This document shows positions 7,557 through 14,548 of a stretch of 64,000 nt of DNA, piece after piece. This DNA is from Mucilaginibacter tolerans (GTDB lineage Bacteria; Bacteroidota; Bacteroidia; Sphingobacteriales; Sphingobacteriaceae): contig NZ_JAUMKB010000011.1 in assembly GCF_030519375.1 (NCBI RefSeq), positions 146,464 through 210,463 on the forward strand. Direction: 5' to 3'. Within the stretch, counting starts at the first letter, position 1. Every line of letters starts with the position of its first letter. The notes under the pieces are model-generated. The model made no database searches, was not told the origin of the DNA, and was given only the letters and a program-made list of their open reading frames with translations. A program made the position numbers and the translations under genes.

Positions 7557-7831
7557 AACAAAAAACTATAGAAAAACTCTGCTGCCCATTTGATAAAAGC
7601 GACCTGCAATTGCTTGTTTTTTCAAAAGATATCGAACACAATGTACTGGAAGGGATGCTTACTTGTACAAGCTGTCGGCGCAAATACCCAATTGTTTATG
7701 GCGTGCCTATTATGGCGCCCGACGAGTACCGGCAGCCGACGCTCGAGCAATCGATCTTGGAACGCTGGCAATTGGATTACAAGCTTGATGCTGCTGTTGC
7801 ATTGAACTGGACCGCCGAAAGTAATTGTTAG
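7553..7831 (+). CDS. Trm112-like zinc-ribbon protein
   Basis: This 92-residue protein begins KTIEKLCCPFDKSDLQLL and continues with CTSCRRKYPIVYGVPIMAPDEY. The paired CP and CxxC motifs and the YPIVYGVPIM strand are hallmarks of Trm112/YcaR (UPF0434) proteins, which bind zinc and stabilise methyltransferases. A further tail (about residues 60-92) is acidic and unassigned. The ATGA overlap with the ThiE-like gene shows translational coupling. The first gene of this operon encodes a methyltransferase, a natural partner candidate. Confidence 0.85.
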   Translation: MKQKTIEKLCCPFDKSDLQLLVFSKDIEHNVLEGMLTCTSCRRKYPIVYGVPIMAPDEYRQPTLEQSILERWQLDYKLDAAVALNWTAESNC

Positions 7832-7978
7832 CCTTATATATCGATAAAATGACGATTAGTATTAGAGTGTAGTTAAGGTTAATTTTTTTAACTATTGCGG
7901 GTGTTACAACCTGACATGTGACACTTTAATGTGTAAACCTACCAGGACAAGACACTTTTGGCTCTATCCTAAAACAAC

Positions 7979-8004
7979 AAAAGCTGATCGAAAGATCGGC
8001 TTTT
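7979..8004. terminator. Hairpin terminator between convergent genes
   Basis: AAAGCTGATC-gaaa-GATCGGCTTTT forms a stable stem with A-rich and T-rich flanks on opposite sides, so it could work in both directions. It lies between the TPP-riboswitch operon and the convergent Asp-box gene. The stretch 7832-7978 otherwise shows nothing recognisable. Confidence 0.75.
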
Positions 8005-8032
8005 GCACTCGGGGCGATACAGATTTCCAAAC
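8005..8032 (-). other. Possible decayed tRNA 3' end (relic 1)
   Basis: Read on the minus strand, CGCCCCGAGTGC followed by the hairpin at 7979-8004 matches the acceptor end CGCCCCGAGT plus terminator of the intact tRNA-Leu at 18110-18194. Only about 10 bases match, so chance is possible. Similar tRNA-like pieces occur at 10308-10341 and 17942-17970. Confidence 0.3.
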
Positions 8033-8087
8033 ACTTTATTGAGGATTTCCAAGTTTTAATACGTTTAATTGTGGAGTTTGGAATTTT

Positions 8088-9203
8088 TCAACATCCTTTA
8101 TTTGGCATAGCATAAATCACGTTGCCTGAAACAGATAAATCGAAACCCTTATTTTCTACAGAAGGAAGTAATAGTTTCGTCCATGTTTTGCCTATGTCAG
8201 ATGACCGGAATATACCATCTGAGCTACTACATATTAAATATTTGCCCGCTTGTTTGATTGATGAAATATACAATGAAGATTGAAATCCGAATATTTGTTT
8301 GATAAATGAACTATTCAATGAAGATCGGAGTCCTTCTCCTATGTCATTCCAGGTTTTTCCACCATCCAGTGAAATGTTTACTGTGTTGGTTTTGGTTATG
8401 GTGTTGTAGGTTATAGCAGCAAATCCTCCATCAATACGTTCCACCGCGACACCAGACCCCCCTTCACTAATCACACGATCCCAGTTCTCACCATCATCGG
8501 TCGACCTTAATATTCCCTGTGAGCTGGCAGCCAGGAGTACACCGTTTGACTCTACCATTTTCATTACCCAGCCTCCAACATGCACATATTTCCAGGTTTT
8601 TCCATTGTTAGTGGATTTATAAAGAGCATTGTTGGAGCCGATGAAAATTGTCCCTCCCGTAGTTTCAAAAACACTGCTTACTTGTTTCTCTTTATAATTC
8701 GTGAACATCCAATCTATCGTTCTGTTAATGCGTACGGCTTGCTCCTGAAAATTTGTGTACATGGGCGACCAATCACTCTTTCCGTTTATTTTTTGTAAAA
8801 ACTGTCCCCTGAAATTATATGCAAATATCCCATTCTTGCCAGGAGCAATCTCACGCTGTTCACCAGGGAAAATCTCTTTTGTCCAAAAAGAAGTTGTAGA
8901 ATTTGGGTCACTGTGATAAAGCCCATTGCCAGTACGTATATAGAGCCCACGGTCATTTGCAAATAAACCATGACTCCACATACCTGTTCTCTGTAATTTT
9001 TCAGGCAGCCCTTTGCTAATGTCCTGCCATGTTTGTCCGCCATCAGTAGACCTTAAAACGATGTTTACAGACCTTGATTTAGTGCCTTTTGTTGTTTTCG
9101 CCCCCGATTCCTTTTCTTTTAGCACAAAAGAATTTAGTAGAAACAATGCCAGGAGGATAGCCGGAACAAATACAAATAATCTTTTCATTTTCTTATTTTT
9201 CAT
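8088..9203 (-). CDS. Exported Asp-box (BNR) beta-propeller protein
   Basis: The 371-residue protein opens with a basic, then hydrophobic signal or anchor segment (residues about 8-27). The body contains at least five Asp boxes: RSTDGGQTW, KSTNNGKTW, RSTDDGENW, SLDGGKTW and RSSDIGKTW. This pattern is shared by sialidase-like, VPS10 and YCF48-like propellers. There is no sign of the FRIP arginine or other sialidase catalytic residues, so it is better called a BNR-repeat protein. It is divergent from the membrane winged-helix gene, with about 100 bases between. A possible -7 element TAGATTTG lies on the minus strand at 9224-9231. Confidence 0.85.
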   Translation of the reverse strand: MKNKKMKRLFVFVPAILLALFLLNSFVLKEKESGAKTTKGTKSRSVNIVLRSTDGGQTWQDISKGLPEKLQRTGMWSHGLFANDRGLYIRTGNGLYHSDPNSTTSFWTKEIFPGEQREIAPGKNGIFAYNFRGQFLQKINGKSDWSPMYTNFQEQAVRINRTIDWMFTNYKEKQVSSVFETTGGTIFIGSNNALYKSTNNGKTWKYVHVGGWVMKMVESNGVLLAASSQGILRSTDDGENWDRVISEGGSGVAVERIDGGFAAITYNTITKTNTVNISLDGGKTWNDIGEGLRSSLNSSFIKQIFGFQSSLYISSIKQAGKYLICSSSDGIFRSSDIGKTWTKLLLPSVENKGFDLSVSGNVIYAMPNKGC

Positions 9204-9305
9204 GTCCTATAAATTTGGTACAGCAAATCTACTTTGATGTTTTTCGGCTTAAGTAATCTGGATTGTAAATAAAAATGTAAACTTTGTAAATAAAATCTTG
9301 ACGTT

Positions 9306-10196
9306 ATGTCTAATAGCCGAAATCTCCTCTCCGGAAAACGCAAATATCTTTTTGCATTGGTGCTACTCTTGTTTATTTCTGTAATCTGCGTGGCTTTCAG
9401 TATAGCGGGCAATGACGACTTTGATATCGCCAGGAGGGAAGTATTGCTTCGCAAGGTCGGAGATGAACTGCTTTCACAATCGGGCGACCTTACATCAAGG
9501 GTGCTCCCGGTAAAAAAGATTTCAGCAAATGAATACCAGATAAGTTTTGAAAAGGATCTTACTTTTCTGCCGGATTCACTGGTGAATACTACCAGCCGTT
9601 TGTTGGCCAAAGACCCGCTAGCACGTGACTATGTCGTTAACGTTCTGAACAGCGGCAACGCCAGTGTAACCTATGGCTACGCTATATCAGAAAATAAAAA
9701 AAATGATATTATAGCATGTAAAGGAAGAGTGCAACCGAAAGCATCCTACATGATCGACATTAAATTCAAACCAGCAGGAATAATTACAGCAAAGAATGGA
9801 TATCTTCTGGGCAGCTTGCCATTTTTAGCATTTATTGGTTTTATTGTTTTAAGATCTGTTAAGCCGCAAAGAGCTTTACCCGACGATCAGTATACCAGTG
9901 TGTTCACTTTGGGTTCGGTATTGTTCGATGCCAGGAATCGGAAGCTGATAATAAATAGAAAGACAATAGACCTGACCGGAACGGAAACGCGTCTGCTGCT
10001 TATTTTCGCTTTGTCGCCTAACCAGCCTATAGAGCGAAGCCGGCTGCAAAAAGAGATATGGGAAGATGAAGGTGTTATTGTGGGACGCAGTTTGGATATG
10101 TTTATATCAAAACTCAGAAAGAAATTGGAACCTGACTCGAATATCAACATTGTTGTAATTCGCGGTAAAGGATATAAGCTTGAAATTAACTCATAA
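9306..10196 (+). CDS. Membrane-anchored OmpR/PhoB-type winged-helix regulator
   Basis: The 296-residue protein has an N-terminal hydrophobic segment (about 13-33, KYLFALVLLLFISVICVAF), a roughly 130-residue region that would lie outside the membrane, a second segment (about 165-185, GYLLGSLPFLAFIGFIVL), and a C-terminal winged helix (about 195-296) with TGTETRLLLIFALSPNQPI, VGRSLDMFISKLRKKL and IRGKGYKL typical of Trans_reg_C. It resembles ToxR/CadC sensors with domain order reversed. The external domain has no recognised sensory fold. The divergent Asp-box gene is the obvious target candidate. Confidence 0.85.
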   Translation: MSNSRNLLSGKRKYLFALVLLLFISVICVAFSIAGNDDFDIARREVLLRKVGDELLSQSGDLTSRVLPVKKISANEYQISFEKDLTFLPDSLVNTTSRLLAKDPLARDYVVNVLNSGNASVTYGYAISENKKNDIIACKGRVQPKASYMIDIKFKPAGIITAKNGYLLGSLPFLAFIGFIVLRSVKPQRALPDDQYTSVFTLGSVLFDARNRKLIINRKTIDLTGTETRLLLIFALSPNQPIERSRLQKEIWEDEGVIVGRSLDMFISKLRKKLEPDSNINIVVIRGKGYKLEINS

Positions 10197-10279
10197 GAAG
10201 AATCATCACCTACATAAGAACCCTCCGGGCTTCGGATGATTATGGCCGTAGTTTATAACTACAAGGCTCATAAAATAAC

Positions 10280-10307
10280 AAAGCCCGACACTTTCGTATC
10301 AGGCTTT
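10280..10307 (+). terminator. Terminator-like hairpin after the winged-helix gene
   Basis: AAAGCC (10280-10285) and GGCTTT (10302-10307) form a stem, extended by GA/TC around a mismatch. The other strand would also fold. It may belong to the tRNA-like relic next to it (10308-10341) rather than to the winged-helix gene. Confidence 0.5.
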
Positions 10308-10341
10308 CGTACTGACAGCGGGAGATTAATTGAACACATTT
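10308..10341 (-). other. Possible decayed tRNA 3' end (relic 2)
   Basis: On the minus strand AAATGTGTTCAATTAATCTC is followed by CCGCTGTCAGTACG and then the hairpin at 10280-10307. TGTTC, AATT and TCTCCCG recall a T-loop and acceptor arm followed by a tRNA terminator. The block gggaga...aat(t/c)gaacacattt is shared with 17944-17969. The rest of 10197-10620 holds an inverted repeat and a promoter, and otherwise nothing recognised. Confidence 0.35.
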
Positions 10342-10438
10342 ATGGCTTCCTGATGGTTGCAGAACGGATTTTGCAGAAATGTGCTAAGAAAAACTCGGGT
10401 AATCAAAGTGAATAATTGCTACAGTTTCTTCCTTCTAA

Positions 10439-10478
10439 GGTGTTCAAAAAAATCAATATGCTAGATTCTTTGAACACC
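10439..10478. repeat. Spaced inverted repeat GGTGTTCAAA-N20-TTTGAACACC
   Basis: Ten-base arms at 10439-10448 and 10469-10478 are perfect inverted copies around a 20-base spacer. Each arm contains TGTTCAA/TTGAACA, the same half-site as the palindrome at 10571-10587 over the SDR promoter. It may be an upstream regulator site or a simple stem-loop. Confidence 0.55.
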
Positions 10479-10561
10479 ATCGAATGTATGTTACAATAGC
10501 AGGCTCATACCCAGATGCGATTATCATTTTGATGTCAGATAAAAAATAAACGTCAAATAAA

Positions 10562-10594
10562 TTTGTTTTTATTGAACAGTGTTCAATATTTTTG
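10562..10594 (+). promoter_or_regulatory. Promoter of the SDR gene with embedded operator palindrome
   Basis: TTTG at 10562-10565 and TATTTTTG at 10587-10594 match the Bacteroidota -33 and -7 (TAnnTTTG) elements with a 21-base spacer. A perfect 17-base palindrome ATTGAACA-G-TGTTCAAT (10571-10587) fills the spacer. A repressor bound there would block polymerase, and the TetR protein at 11454 is the obvious candidate. Transcription would begin about 20 bases before ATG 10621. Confidence 0.75.
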
Positions 10595-10620
10595 CAGTGT
10601 TTAAATTAATAAACATAATC

Positions 10621-11382
10621 ATGAAAAAAGTATTGATCACAGGAGCAAGCGGCGGCATCGGGCTGGAGACAGCGAGGCAACTGGCCGCTAAAGGTTATCG
10701 GTTAACGCTGGTAGCGCGTAATGAGGACAAATTAAATAAGGCGGCAAAAAGCTTAGCCGGTACCGGTCACTCCGTTTTTGCTGCCGATCTGACAAAAAAA
10801 GAAGATCTCCAAAAGCTGGTCAGCCATTTGAAAAGCGAAAAGTATGATGTGTTAATCAACAATGCAGGGGCAGGGCTTTACGGAGAATTCATTGAGATTC
10901 CGTTAGCCGATCAATTGACAACCATGCATCTCAATATGGATGCTTTGGTAACGCTGTCTTATGGCTTCTTACAAAACGCTTCGGCAGGTGATAGTTTGGT
11001 AAATATCGGGTCATTGCTTGGCCACTCGTCTCTGCCAGGTGCATCTGTGTATGCGGCCACCAAAAGTTTTGTTTCCAATTTCTCAGAATCACTATGGTAT
11101 GAGTTTAAGCGAAAAGGTGTTTTTGTAATGGGATTCAATCCTGGTGCCGCAAACTCGGACTTTCATGCAAACGCAGGCGGGCAAACTAGCGATTTCCCAA
11201 AATTTGTAGTTTCTTCTGTTGAAGACGTAGCCAGGGAACTGGTAAAAGCTTTGGAAAAAAGGCAGAAGCCGCGAGTTGTGCAAGGCTGGAAAAACAGGTT
11301 CATGCTTTTTGGATTCCGCCTTTTGAACCGGAAATCGGCTGTTAACATCATGGGGCAGATTAGTCCGGGAATGCGCAGCTAA
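10621..11382 (+). CDS. Short-chain dehydrogenase/reductase (SDR)
   Basis: The 253-residue protein starts at ATG 10621 (MKKVLITGASGGIGLETARQ); codons upstream would lie inside the promoter and are excluded. The classical SDR features are present: the nucleotide-binding TGASGGIG (about residues 6-13), NNAGAG (about 80-85) and YAATK catalytic YxxxK (about 145). The reaction is NAD(P)-dependent oxidation or reduction of an unknown substrate. It leads a cluster of TetR and RND efflux genes and probably is co-controlled with them. Confidence 0.9.
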   Translation: MKKVLITGASGGIGLETARQLAAKGYRLTLVARNEDKLNKAAKSLAGTGHSVFAADLTKKEDLQKLVSHLKSEKYDVLINNAGAGLYGEFIEIPLADQLTTMHLNMDALVTLSYGFLQNASAGDSLVNIGSLLGHSSLPGASVYAATKSFVSNFSESLWYEFKRKGVFVMGFNPGAANSDFHANAGGQTSDFPKFVVSSVEDVARELVKALEKRQKPRVVQGWKNRFMLFGFRLLNRKSAVNIMGQISPGMRS

Positions 11383-11390
11383 GGTCGGAA

Positions 11391-11434
11391 TTCGCATGCG
11401 AAATTTCGCCACGTGACCGACGGTCTTATATTTG
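11391..11434 (+). promoter_or_regulatory. Palindrome and -7 element ahead of the tetR gene
   Basis: A perfect 12-base palindrome TTCGCATGCGAA (11391-11402) precedes TATATTTG (11427-11434), which fits TAnnTTTG. A clear -33 TTTG is missing, though ATTTCG sits near the right distance. It may be a separate promoter for the regulator, 20 bases before ATG 11454. Confidence 0.5.
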
Positions 11435-11453
11435 TAACTTATATCATCTTATA

Positions 11454-12062
11454 ATGGGCATAGCAGAAAGAAAATTGAAAGAGAAGCAGGAAATGCATCA
11501 ACGCATTTTGAATGGTGCGCGCAAGATATTCCTTGAAAAAGGCTATGAACAAACGAGCATGCGTAATATCGCGAACGAAATCGATTATAGCCCGGGCTCG
11601 CTCTATTTCTATTTTAAAGACAAAAGCGAGATTTTTCACGAGCTGCATAAAGAGGGATTTAGCCTCCTGCTCAGTCAGTTTAAGGTTCTTGAGAAAGTTG
11701 CTGATCCATTTGAGCGTTTGAAAGCAATGGGCCGCATCTTTATTCAATTTGCACAAGACAATAAGGATTATTATAACCTGATGTTTATTGTTGACGAACC
11801 GGTAAAAATGTCTGAAGATGGTGGTTTTAAAATAGCACAGGAAGCAATCAATCAGCTGTCAGCTGTTATTAAAGAATGCCAGCAACAAGGGAAGTTTAAA
11901 GATATGGATACCGAGTATTTTACCTTTATGATCCTTTCAGCGGTTCATGGCATATGTGCACTTTTTTGTAAAGACCGTACGGCAAGTTTTATAGACAAAA
12001 CGAATGAAGAATTGATGGAAAATGGCTACGAGTGCCTGGTTGCTTTACTCGAGAAGAGTTAG
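11454..12062 (+). CDS. TetR/AcrR-family transcriptional regulator
   Basis: The 202-residue protein has the TetR N-terminal helix-turn-helix (about residues 15-60: RILNGARKIFLEKGYEQTSM, RNIANEIDYSPGSLYFYFKDKSEIFHEL) and a helical C-terminal ligand domain. TetR proteins usually repress efflux or redox genes and are released by a small ligand. It is inside the SDR-to-RND cluster, and TTGAACA/TTAAAC palindromes at 10571-10587 and 12082-12096 are plausible operators. The ligand is unknown. Confidence 0.93.
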   Translation: MGIAERKLKEKQEMHQRILNGARKIFLEKGYEQTSMRNIANEIDYSPGSLYFYFKDKSEIFHELHKEGFSLLLSQFKVLEKVADPFERLKAMGRIFIQFAQDNKDYYNLMFIVDEPVKMSEDGGFKIAQEAINQLSAVIKECQQQGKFKDMDTEYFTFMILSAVHGICALFCKDRTASFIDKTNEELMENGYECLVALLEKS

Positions 12063-12081
12063 CTATTTTTTTGACTTATTG

Positions 12082-12096
12082 TTAAACGGTGTTTAA
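12082..12096. promoter_or_regulatory. Palindrome TTAAACggtGTTTAA at the start of the tolC-like gene
   Basis: This 15-base palindrome differs at three positions from the core TTGAACAGTGTTCAA of the SDR operator. It overlaps the first proposed GTG codon (12089), so a bound regulator could hinder transcription or initiation. The relation is suggested only by similarity. Confidence 0.45.
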
Positions 12097-13477
12097 AATA
12101 ATTACAGTGATTAAATTTAAATTTAAAACCCAGACAATTTCCCGTTGTGTGCTGGCTGCATCAGCAATTTTTACAGTCCACACCGGGAAAGCTCAGAACA
12201 AGCTGGATGAGTATATCCGGCAAGGATTATCATCCAATCAGAGCATCACCCAGCAGAATTTTCTGCTGGAAAAAAATATGTACGCCTTACAGGATGCGAA
12301 AAGTATGTTCCTGCCGGACATTACGTTTTCGACGACCTATACCAAAGCTCATGGCGGACGAACAATTGATTTCCCGGCAGCCGACCTGCTGAACGGGGCC
12401 TATGCTACGCTCAACCAATTGACCGGGACAAATTCATTCCCACAATTGCAGAACCAGCATATCCTGATCAACCCGGACAACTTTTATGACGCGAAATTCC
12501 GCACAACGCTTCCTATTCTAAATGCGGAGCTGATCTATAACAAAAGGATCAGGCAGCAACAGATAGACCTGCAAAAAACAGAAGTGCTGCTTTATAAGCG
12601 AGAATTGGTTAAAGAGGTCAAGACGGCTTACTACAATTATCTAAAAGCTATGAATGCCGCTAAAATCTATGAATCCTCGCTCCGGTTGGTAGAAGAAGGG
12701 CAGCGTATCAACACGAAACTTTTCGAGAATAGTAAGGTAAACCGGACCGTCGTACTTAGAAGCCAAAATGAAGTATCGAGGATCAACGCTTCACTGGTAA
12801 CGGCAACAAAAAACGCCGAGTCTGCCCGCTATTATTTTAACTTCCTGCTGAACCGCCCGCTAACCGACAGCATACAGACCGACGACATCACCGAGCTGCC
12901 TGCCCAGGAGCAACTGAGGGAGAATAACGTCAGCGGAAGAGAGGAGCTGTCTAAGCTCAAGATCGCAAAAGACATCAATGGCAACCTGACCGGTCTTGCT
13001 AAGTCCTATCTCATACCTAAAATAGGCACTTCTCTGGATCTGGGTTCGCAGGCCTTTGATTGGCGTTTCAATACGCAGAGCCGTTATTATTTCCTGGGCG
13101 TTTCGCTCGAATGGAACCTGTTTTCTTTTGGTAAGCATAATTACCGGATCAAGCAGACGCTTTCTGACCAGCAGGCCCTCGTAGCACAAACTGACTACGT
13201 ACAGCAACAGTTGCTTACCGAATTGAAGGTTAAGCAGGCAGGTATGCAAAGCGCGCTGGCAGAATATGATGCCGCAAAATCACAATTAACCACAAGCAAG
13301 ACCTATTACAGCGATATGCTGAAATTATACAAGGAAGGAATGGCTATTTACATTGAATTGCTGGATGCCCAGAACCAATGGATCGACGCCCAGCTTCACG
13401 CCAATATCGCCCTTTTTGACACCTGGATTGCTCATACAGCAATCGAACGCGCCAATGCAAGTTTCACTATTCAATAA
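12089..13477 (+). CDS. TolC-family outer-membrane efflux protein
   Basis: The protein is 462 residues if GTG 12089 is used; GTG 12107 is an alternative, and either gives a signal peptide ending near HTGKAQ. The body has paired helical regions of OEP/TolC type (QQIDLQKTEVLLYKRELVKEVKTAYYNYL and LKVKQAGMQSALAEYDAAKSQL-like coiled coils) and a late YKEGMAIYIELLDAQNQW, typical of the family. It forms the outer-membrane channel of the tripartite pump with the next two genes. Confidence 0.9.
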   Translation: MFKIITVIKFKFKTQTISRCVLAASAIFTVHTGKAQNKLDEYIRQGLSSNQSITQQNFLLEKNMYALQDAKSMFLPDITFSTTYTKAHGGRTIDFPAADLLNGAYATLNQLTGTNSFPQLQNQHILINPDNFYDAKFRTTLPILNAELIYNKRIRQQQIDLQKTEVLLYKRELVKEVKTAYYNYLKAMNAAKIYESSLRLVEEGQRINTKLFENSKVNRTVVLRSQNEVSRINASLVTATKNAESARYYFNFLLNRPLTDSIQTDDITELPAQEQLRENNVSGREELSKLKIAKDINGNLTGLAKSYLIPKIGTSLDLGSQAFDWRFNTQSRYYFLGVSLEWNLFSFGKHNYRIKQTLSDQQALVAQTDYVQQQLLTELKVKQAGMQSALAEYDAAKSQLTTSKTYYSDMLKLYKEGMAIYIELLDAQNQWIDAQLHANIALFDTWIAHTAIERANASFTIQ

Positions 13478-13484
13478 CAAAATC

Positions 13485-14537
13485 ATGAAAAAAATCTATT
13501 TATTCCCTGGTATAGTCGCAGGCGCACTCCTGATCGCGTCGTGCAAACATGAGCAAAAGGCTAAAAACGCAATCGGTGAACCCGATATCATCCCGGTTAA
13601 GGTTGCCACGATATCTGCTTTGGAAATACCTGGCCATATCAGCACTACCGGCTTGGTCAGTACAGAAGATGAGGCCAAATACTCATTTAAAATAGGCGGT
13701 GTTATCAATCGCATTTTTGTAGAAGAAGGACAGTTTTTCAAAAAAGGCCAGCTGCTGGCGACTCTGAATTCGACCGAAATATCAGCTGGCCTGGCCCAAT
13801 CGAGCCTGGGCGTGGAGAAGGCACAACGAGATTATGCCCGCGCAGTTAACCTTTATAAAGACAGTGTTTTTACGCTCGAACAATTACAGAACACCAAGAC
13901 GGCGCTGGACGTCGCCGCAAAAGCCAGGGAGGCAACCGCTTTCAACGAGCGCTATTCAAAAATATATGCCGCCACCGATGGCTTTGTAAGCAAAAAAATC
14001 GCGAATGAGGGGGAAGTAATCGCTCCTGGAATGCCGGCGTTGCTCATCAATTCAACGCAGCAGCGCAATAGTTATACACTGAAAGTTGGTGTTACTGACC
14101 GTGAATGGGCCATGATCAAGCTCGGCCAAACAGCAAAAGTGACGCTGGACGGTTATGAAGGTCGACAATTTGATGCTGTCGTATTCCGTAAGTCGCAGGC
14201 TGCAGATAGCCAGCTCGGTTCTTTTCAGATAGAACTGAAGCTCAATTCAAACGGCACCAAACCTGCCGTCGGCATGTTTGGCAAAGCAATAATTGCGACC
14301 AGCCAGGGCGAAAATGTGATGGCCATTCCCTATGGCTCATTGGTGGAAGCTGACGGCAACACAGGGTTCGTATTTACAACCACCGGCACTAATAAGGTTA
14401 AAAAAGTGCCTGTAACCATTGCGAGGTTTGATAACCAGGAGGTTTATCTAAAAAATAAACCTGACGGTGTAGATCAGATCGTGGTTTCCAACAGCGCTTA
14501 CCTGAACGAAGAGTCAATTATTAAAATCATCAAGTAA
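13485..14537 (+). CDS. RND efflux periplasmic adaptor (membrane-fusion) lipoprotein
   Basis: The 350-residue protein starts MKKIYLFPGI, eight bases after the tolC stop. A lipobox (LLIASC, Cys about residue 20) predicts a lipid anchor. The HlyD/AcrA layout is seen: a barrel-sandwich half (GGVINRIFVEEGQFFKKGQLLATL), a helical hairpin (about residues 100-140), the second half (ATDGFVSKKIANEGEVIAPGMP), and a membrane-proximal domain. It links the RND pump to the TolC-like channel. The 12-base gap to the pump gene implies co-transcription. Confidence 0.93.
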   Translation: MKKIYLFPGIVAGALLIASCKHEQKAKNAIGEPDIIPVKVATISALEIPGHISTTGLVSTEDEAKYSFKIGGVINRIFVEEGQFFKKGQLLATLNSTEISAGLAQSSLGVEKAQRDYARAVNLYKDSVFTLEQLQNTKTALDVAAKAREATAFNERYSKIYAATDGFVSKKIANEGEVIAPGMPALLINSTQQRNSYTLKVGVTDREWAMIKLGQTAKVTLDGYEGRQFDAVVFRKSQAADSQLGSFQIELKLNSNGTKPAVGMFGKAIIATSQGENVMAIPYGSLVEADGNTGFVFTTTGTNKVKKVPVTIARFDNQEVYLKNKPDGVDQIVVSNSAYLNEESIIKIIK

Positions 14538-14548
14538 GTACCATAGTC

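Noticed and set aside
9200..9610. 136-codon minus-strand ORF
   Set aside because: Antisense to the membrane winged-helix gene, with no recognised motif; a shadow.
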